From: UBA940 sp964464465
Lineage (GTDB): Bacteria > Bacteroidota > Bacteroidia > Bacteroidales > Rikenellaceae
Reading direction: 5' to 3'
DNA length: 9,725 bases
Assembly (NCBI GenBank): GCA_964464465.1
Contig: CAYXGF010000060.1
Location: 1-9,725, forward strand
The notes under the pieces are model-generated. The model saw only the letters and a program-made list of their open reading frames with translations, was not told where the DNA came from and made no database searches. Every line of letters starts with the position of its first letter. Position 1 is the stretch's first letter. This document shows, piece by piece, positions 6,504 through 9,725 of the stretch. The translations under genes and the position numbers were made by a program.

Positions 6504-6932
6504 TTATTCTTTGACCTGCGAGATTTCGATTCCCACCCTGCGCAGCAGGTTCAGACCGTCCTCGTTGCGATAGTCGTCGCAGTAGACCACACGCCTTATT
6601 CCTGCCTGGATTATGAGTTTGGCGCATTCGATACAGGGCGAGGCAGTGATGTATAGCGTGGCGCCCTCGCAGTTGTTGGCGCTTTTGGCCACTTTGGTTA
6701 TCGCATTGGCCTCGGCGTGCAGCACGTACGGTTTTGTCTGACCGCTCTCGTCCTCGCAGATGTTCTCGAATCCGGCCGGAGTGCCGTTGTATCCGTCCGA
6801 AATAATCATCTTGTCCTTGACTATCAGCGCTCCGACCTGTCTGCGCTGACAGTACGAGTTTTCGGCCCATATGCGGGCCATGCGTATGTACCGGCTGTCA
6901 AGCTGGCGTTGCTTCTCTTCGTAGTATCCCAT
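6504..6932 (-). CDS. dCMP deaminase family protein (ComE operon protein 2-like)
   Basis: The 142-residue protein is a cytoplasmic zinc-dependent deaminase of the cytidine/deoxycytidylate family. The zinc and catalytic motifs are complete: HAE at His72-Glu74, with Glu74 the proton shuttle, and PCIEC with Cys100 and Cys103. VGALIVKDKMIISDGYNGTP (33-52) is the typical substrate-side region of dCMP deaminases and of the competence-operon protein ComEB. The expected reaction is dCMP to dUMP, feeding thymidylate synthesis. The length matches single-domain members. It starts 3 bases after the tsaB stop, so it is translated as part of the operon. Activity on a related base or nucleotide cannot be excluded from sequence alone. 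Confidence 0.92.
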   Translation of the reverse strand: MGYYEEKQRQLDSRYIRMARIWAENSYCQRRQVGALIVKDKMIISDGYNGTPAGFENICEDESGQTKPYVLHAEANAITKVAKSANNCEGATLYITASPCIECAKLIIQAGIRRVVYCDDYRNEDGLNLLRRVGIEISQVKE

Positions 6933-6935
6933 GTG

Positions 6936-7643
6936 TCAGAGAATCTTTTTTTTGGATTGAGTCACAACGAAGTCTTTGAGGTACATGGGTTCGAAGTAGG
7001 CTATGTCCTCGAATTCCGAATTCCGGAATGCCTTCATCGCTCCCGCCAGGAGGCCTCGTGCCGACGGTATTACTTCTATGTACTGCGTGCCGGGTATTAT
7101 GTTCTCGCACTTTTTGGCTCCCGGACCGAATATCAGCATCCGTTTGCCAGAGGAGGTGTACTCCCCGAAACTGTGCTCGTCTATCACATGTGCGCCGGCC
7201 TCGCTTACCGGATTGCCCTGCGCATCGAAAATCTGTGCGTAGACCTCCATTCGGCGGGCATCTATCATCGGGCAGAGAAGTGTCGAGTCCCAGTCCTCCA
7301 CGCCGAGTATTCCGGCCGTGTTGTCCTCGCAGGCCACGTGCGCCAGCGAGTCGAGCGAGCCTACGCCGAGCAGCGGAATGCCCAGTCCGTAACAGAACCC
7401 TTTGGCGAAGGATACGCCGATGCGCAGTCCCGTGTACGAGCCGGGGCCTTTGCTTACGGCTACGGCCGAGATGCGGTCGGCGTCCAGATTGTTGCCTTCC
7501 AGAATCTCGTCCACGAAGACTCCCAGACGGCTGGCGTGGTCGCGCCCCTGGCTGCTTTCGCGCAGCGAGACGAGTTCCCCGTCTTTGAGCAGTCCGACGG
7601 AGCATATGTCGGTGGCGGTCTCTATGCAGAGTATGTATGACAT
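6936..7643 (-). CDS. tsaB: tRNA threonylcarbamoyladenosine biosynthesis protein TsaB
   Basis: The 235-residue protein is a TsaB-type ASKHA-fold protein. The N-terminus SYILCIETATDICSVGLL is the usual first phosphate-motif strand pair, and GPGSYTGLRIGVSFAKG (66-82) is the family hallmark. TsaB works in the cytoplasm with TsaD and TsaE to transfer the threonylcarbamoyl group to A37 of ANN-decoding tRNAs. It lacks the metal-binding histidines of TsaD and is a structural partner. The C-terminal half (YFEPMYLKDFV) fits the normal end of Bacteroidota homologues. It lies 4 bases after the HAD gene stop and 3 bases before the dCMP-deaminase-family start. Confidence 0.95.
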   Translation of the reverse strand: MSYILCIETATDICSVGLLKDGELVSLRESSQGRDHASRLGVFVDEILEGNNLDADRISAVAVSKGPGSYTGLRIGVSFAKGFCYGLGIPLLGVGSLDSLAHVACEDNTAGILGVEDWDSTLLCPMIDARRMEVYAQIFDAQGNPVSEAGAHVIDEHSFGEYTSSGKRMLIFGPGAKKCENIIPGTQYIEVIPSARGLLAGAMKAFRNSEFEDIAYFEPMYLKDFVVTQSKKKIL

Positions 7644-7647
7644 CTGT

Positions 7648-8439
7648 CTATATTATTTTAAAATGTTTCAGTGCTTTGTATATTCCGTCGCAGTCCACCT
7701 CGTCGGTAACGTAGTCGGCTGCCTCGCGGACATCCTGTGATGCCGACGGGAAGGTCACGCCGATGCCGGCATAGCGCAGCATCGCTATGTCGTTGCCTCC
7801 GTCGCCGAAAGCCATGGCCTCGCTGCGGTCGAGTCCGTAGTGGTCGAGTATGGCCTGCATGCCTGCCGCCTTGTCGGTCCCCTCTGGGTTCAGGTCGGCG
7901 GATATAGGATTCCAGCGGCTGGATATGCATCCGTCCATGCGGCTGACTATACGCTGCTCCTGCTGCGGGTCCACGAAAAGGCTCATCTCGATAATCTCCT
8001 CCTGCCGGCACAGCTCTTTCAGGTCCGCAACCGGCGGTACGGGCAGCTCCACCATGGAGCATAACGTCTCGACTTTCCCGTCGGTGTAGTTGCAGAACCA
8101 TCCGCGGGATGTCATCATGGCCACGGGAAAAGGCTCCTGGGCCAGTAATGAGAACAGCGAGTCGAGATTCCGGCGGCTGAATGTCCTTTTCAGTACGGTA
8201 GCACCGTCGCGCGTCGTGCAGTATCCTCCGTTGGCGGTGATGTATCCGTCGAAGTTCAGATGCCGTACACACTCCGTATTGGCAATCTGCCGGCCGGTAG
8301 CGACGAACAGCAGGCAGCCGGCGGCAGCAGCCTGCGCGAGCGCCCGTGCTGCGGAGTCGGGCACGGAGTGGGTGTCGAAACTCACCAGCGTTCCGTCTAT
8401 ATCGAAAAACAGGGCCTTGACCATCTTATCTGACGACAT
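7648..8439 (-). CDS. Cof-type HAD-superfamily phosphatase (class IIB cap)
   Basis: The 263-residue product has all four HAD motifs: FFDIDGTLV (Asp13 nucleophile, Asp15 acid/base), ATGR (Thr48), Lys190 in the NPEGTDKAAG region, and GDGGND (212-217) for magnesium. The middle (about 85-185) is a class IIB cap, which places it with the Cof/YidA-like cytoplasmic phosphatases that act on sugar phosphates, flavin nucleotides or other small phosphates; the substrate is not predictable. The start is uncertain. The ATG at 8439 overlaps smpB by 14 bases, whereas Met6 (8424) begins one base after the smpB stop and would give the typical N-terminus MVKALFFDIDGTL. Neither has a clear ribosome binding site. 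The second start may be the true one. Confidence 0.92.
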   Translation of the reverse strand: MSSDKMVKALFFDIDGTLVSFDTHSVPDSAARALAQAAAAGCLLFVATGRQIANTECVRHLNFDGYITANGGYCTTRDGATVLKRTFSRRNLDSLFSLLAQEPFPVAMMTSRGWFCNYTDGKVETLCSMVELPVPPVADLKELCRQEEIIEMSLFVDPQQEQRIVSRMDGCISSRWNPISADLNPEGTDKAAGMQAILDHYGLDRSEAMAFGDGGNDIAMLRYAGIGVTFPSASQDVREAADYVTDEVDCDGIYKALKHFKII

Positions 8440-8893
8440 GTTTCTTTATCGCATGGTCCATATCACGCCGGGCATCCTTCTCTTTCAGGTACTCGCGTTT
8501 GTCGAAACTCTTCCGGCCCCGGGCCAGACCTATGACGACCTTGGCCAGTCCGCGTTCGTTGATGAACATTCTCAGTCCGACGATTGTCAGGCCTGCATCC
8601 TGCGAGGCCCGGGCCAGACGCGACAGCTCGCGCCGGTTCAGCAGCAGCTTGCGGTCTCGCTTGGGGCTGTGGTTGTTGTATGTGCCCCAGTGGTATTCGG
8701 CGATGTTCATGCCCTTTATGTACAGCTCCGTACCCTCGAAGTAACAGAAGCAGTCCACCAGCGAGGCCTTGCCTGCCCGGAGCGATTTTATCTCGGTGCC
8801 GGTCAGAACTATTCCTGCGGTGTACTGTTCAAGTATCTCGTAGTCGAACGAGGCTCTGCGGTTCTTGATGTTTATGTTCCTGTAATCGGTCAT
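8426..8893 (-). CDS. smpB: SsrA-binding protein SmpB
   Basis: The 155-residue protein is full-length SmpB, which binds tmRNA and brings it to stalled ribosomes for trans-translation. Typical features are NIKNRRASFDYEILEQYTAG at the start, GIVLTGTEIKSLRAGKASL (about 27-45), the YHWGTYNNHSPKRDRKLLL region (67-85), and the basic C-terminal tail GRKSFDKREYLKEKDARRD, which inserts into the mRNA channel. It begins 6 bases after the CotH-family stop, and its end overlaps, or nearly touches, the HAD start. The tmRNA gene itself is not in this window; the structured element at 1885-2088 shows no tmRNA-like tRNA domain. Confidence 0.97.
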   Translation of the reverse strand: MTDYRNINIKNRRASFDYEILEQYTAGIVLTGTEIKSLRAGKASLVDCFCYFEGTELYIKGMNIAEYHWGTYNNHSPKRDRKLLLNRRELSRLARASQDAGLTIVGLRMFINERGLAKVVIGLARGRKSFDKREYLKEKDARRDMDHAIKKHVVR

Positions 8894-8899
8894 TTCGGT

Positions 8900-9725
8900 C
8901 TATCGTACCTTCATGTTCTTGATTGTCGTGTTCATCCACGCGATTTTGTTTTTGAGATAGGTTCTCATGCGTTCCACGGCGTCGCGCCACGGGATGAACT
9001 CGTCTCCGTTCTCGCGGCGGTTGTCGTCGATGAGATTCTGTTCGTGTATCGCCCAGTTCTCGTCCTCGGAATACTGCATGTACTCCACCTCGCTGTCGAT
9101 GAAATCGAATACCGAGTTCAGTTTGGGGTAGAGCAGCTCCCAGCGTTCTTTGAGCGCGTCGACGAATGTCTGGTCTTTGAGCAGATACGGCATCCACAGC
9201 GCATTCAGATTTATCCACTGACGCGCGGTGGAGGTCATGTATGACTTGTAGTCGAAATCCCACACCGGTCCGCCGTAAATCTTGTCGTCGCCGCGGTCCT
9301 TGTGCAGATAGTAGCTGTTTGGGCCGTTCGGCTCGGTTGTGCCCGAGAGTTCGAACACGAGCCATTCGTCTATCATGGTGGGCAGGTCGAAATACTTCTC
9401 GTATATGGGGCCGAACTCTCCCGGTTTAGTGTTTCCCAGAAGCGAGTCGAGACGGTCCATATGTTTGCGTATGTATGAGAATTGCGCTTCGTTTCCGTCG
9501 GGCCGGTCGGGAACCTTGATGTTGATGCGGTGCGAACTGCCTTTGAGGTATGTGGCGTACCATCCGTACTGGTCGGCATCCACGCCGCGGTCGAGCTCTA
9601 TGATGTACCCTCCGGTGATTCTTTCCGGATCGGTGTCGGTGGGCAGCATCTCCTGGATGTTTACGCGGTTGATGTCTATCTTAATCTGCTCGGCTAGCTG
9701 GTAGACTCCGCGGAATGTGCCGTTG
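8900..9725 (-). CDS. CotH kinase family protein, C-terminal part, cut by window edge
   Basis: The frame is open from the right edge (first whole codon at 9724) to the TAG at 8900, giving 274 residues without a start, so the N-terminus lies outside. NGTFRGVYQLAEQI at the edge matches the G-x-Y-x-L-x-E-x-I signature of the CotH domain (an atypical kinase fold named after Bacillus spore-coat CotH). GGYIIELDRG, then MIDEWLVFELSGTTEPNGPN, SYYLHKDRG and GGPVWDFDYKS follow in the normal family order; the WDFD aspartates are the expected metal site. In Bacteroidota these proteins are usually secreted or surface-located, often with extra N-terminal domains that cannot be checked here. The ATG at 9649 is internal to the domain and is not the start. 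It is the first gene seen in the operon, 6 bases before smpB. Confidence 0.9.
   Translation of the reverse strand, partial: NGTFRGVYQLAEQIKIDINRVNIQEMLPTDTDPERITGGYIIELDRGVDADQYGWYATYLKGSSHRINIKVPDRPDGNEAQFSYIRKHMDRLDSLLGNTKPGEFGPIYEKYFDLPTMIDEWLVFELSGTTEPNGPNSYYLHKDRGDDKIYGGPVWDFDYKSYMTSTARQWINLNALWMPYLLKDQTFVDALKERWELLYPKLNSVFDFIDSEVEYMQYSEDENWAIHEQNLIDDNRRENGDEFIPWRDAVERMRTYLKNKIAWMNTTIKNMKVR

Noticed and set aside
6717..7640. Plus-strand open frame of 307 codons opposite tsaB and the dCMP-deaminase-family gene
   Set aside because: It runs antisense across two well-identified genes and shows no protein signatures of its own.
8090..9244. Long open frame of 384 codons on the plus strand opposite smpB and the CotH-family gene
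   Set aside because: It is antisense to two recognisable genes, has no family motifs and low-complexity composition, and spans their junction. It is a shadow of GC-rich coding DNA.
1..9725. CRISPR arrays, insertion sequences, tRNA or rRNA genes, defence systems
   Set aside because: I saw no regularly spaced direct repeats, no transposase or integrase, no cloverleaf segments and no known defence proteins. All long frames outside 1663-2136 and 2734-2983 are explained by the listed genes.

Overview
The window looks like chromosomal DNA of a moderately GC-rich member of the Bacteroidota; a Bacteroidales of the Alistipes/Rikenellaceae kind is my best guess. The evidence is two good matches to the Bacteroidota promoter (TTTG, about 19 bases, TAnnTTTG), the lack of clear Shine-Dalgarno sites before most starts, and the gene content (secreted GH3 enzyme, CotH-family protein, several exported lipoprotein-like proteins). 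The genus is inference only.

Layout. (1) 1-1662: a polyprenyl diphosphate synthase, cut by the left edge and read leftwards, is divergent from a ROK-family sugar kinase. About 100 bases with outward-facing promoter elements separate them. The kinase ends in a textbook terminator. (2) 1663-2896: a gene-poor, partly AT-rich island. It holds a good promoter followed by a long, highly structured element ending in a T run (about 1885-2088, probably a small non-coding RNA with 6S-like architecture), then one secreted protein of unknown function (2137-2733). Two similar GC-rich imperfect repeats lie on either side. (3) 2897-2935: a 16-bp perfect hairpin with A and T tracts that can end transcription from both sides. 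(4) 2984-9725: eight tightly packed minus-strand genes, apparently one operon. In transcription order they are a CotH-family protein (cut by the right edge), smpB, a Cof-type HAD phosphatase, tsaB, a dCMP-deaminase-family enzyme, a secreted GH3 glycosidase, a lipoprotein of unknown function, and an exported nitroreductase-like protein.

The operon mixes translation and RNA housekeeping (SmpB for ribosome rescue, TsaB for tRNA t6A) with nucleotide metabolism and envelope or secreted functions. The last three genes (GH3, lipoprotein, nitroreductase) are all exported and are linked by 7-base spacing and an 8-base overlap, so they may form a sub-module. I see no CRISPR array, transposase, integrase, tRNA, rRNA or defence system. 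The item most worth following is the structured RNA candidate at 1885-2088; the second is the nitroreductase-like protein, which seems to lack an internal segment of its family fold.
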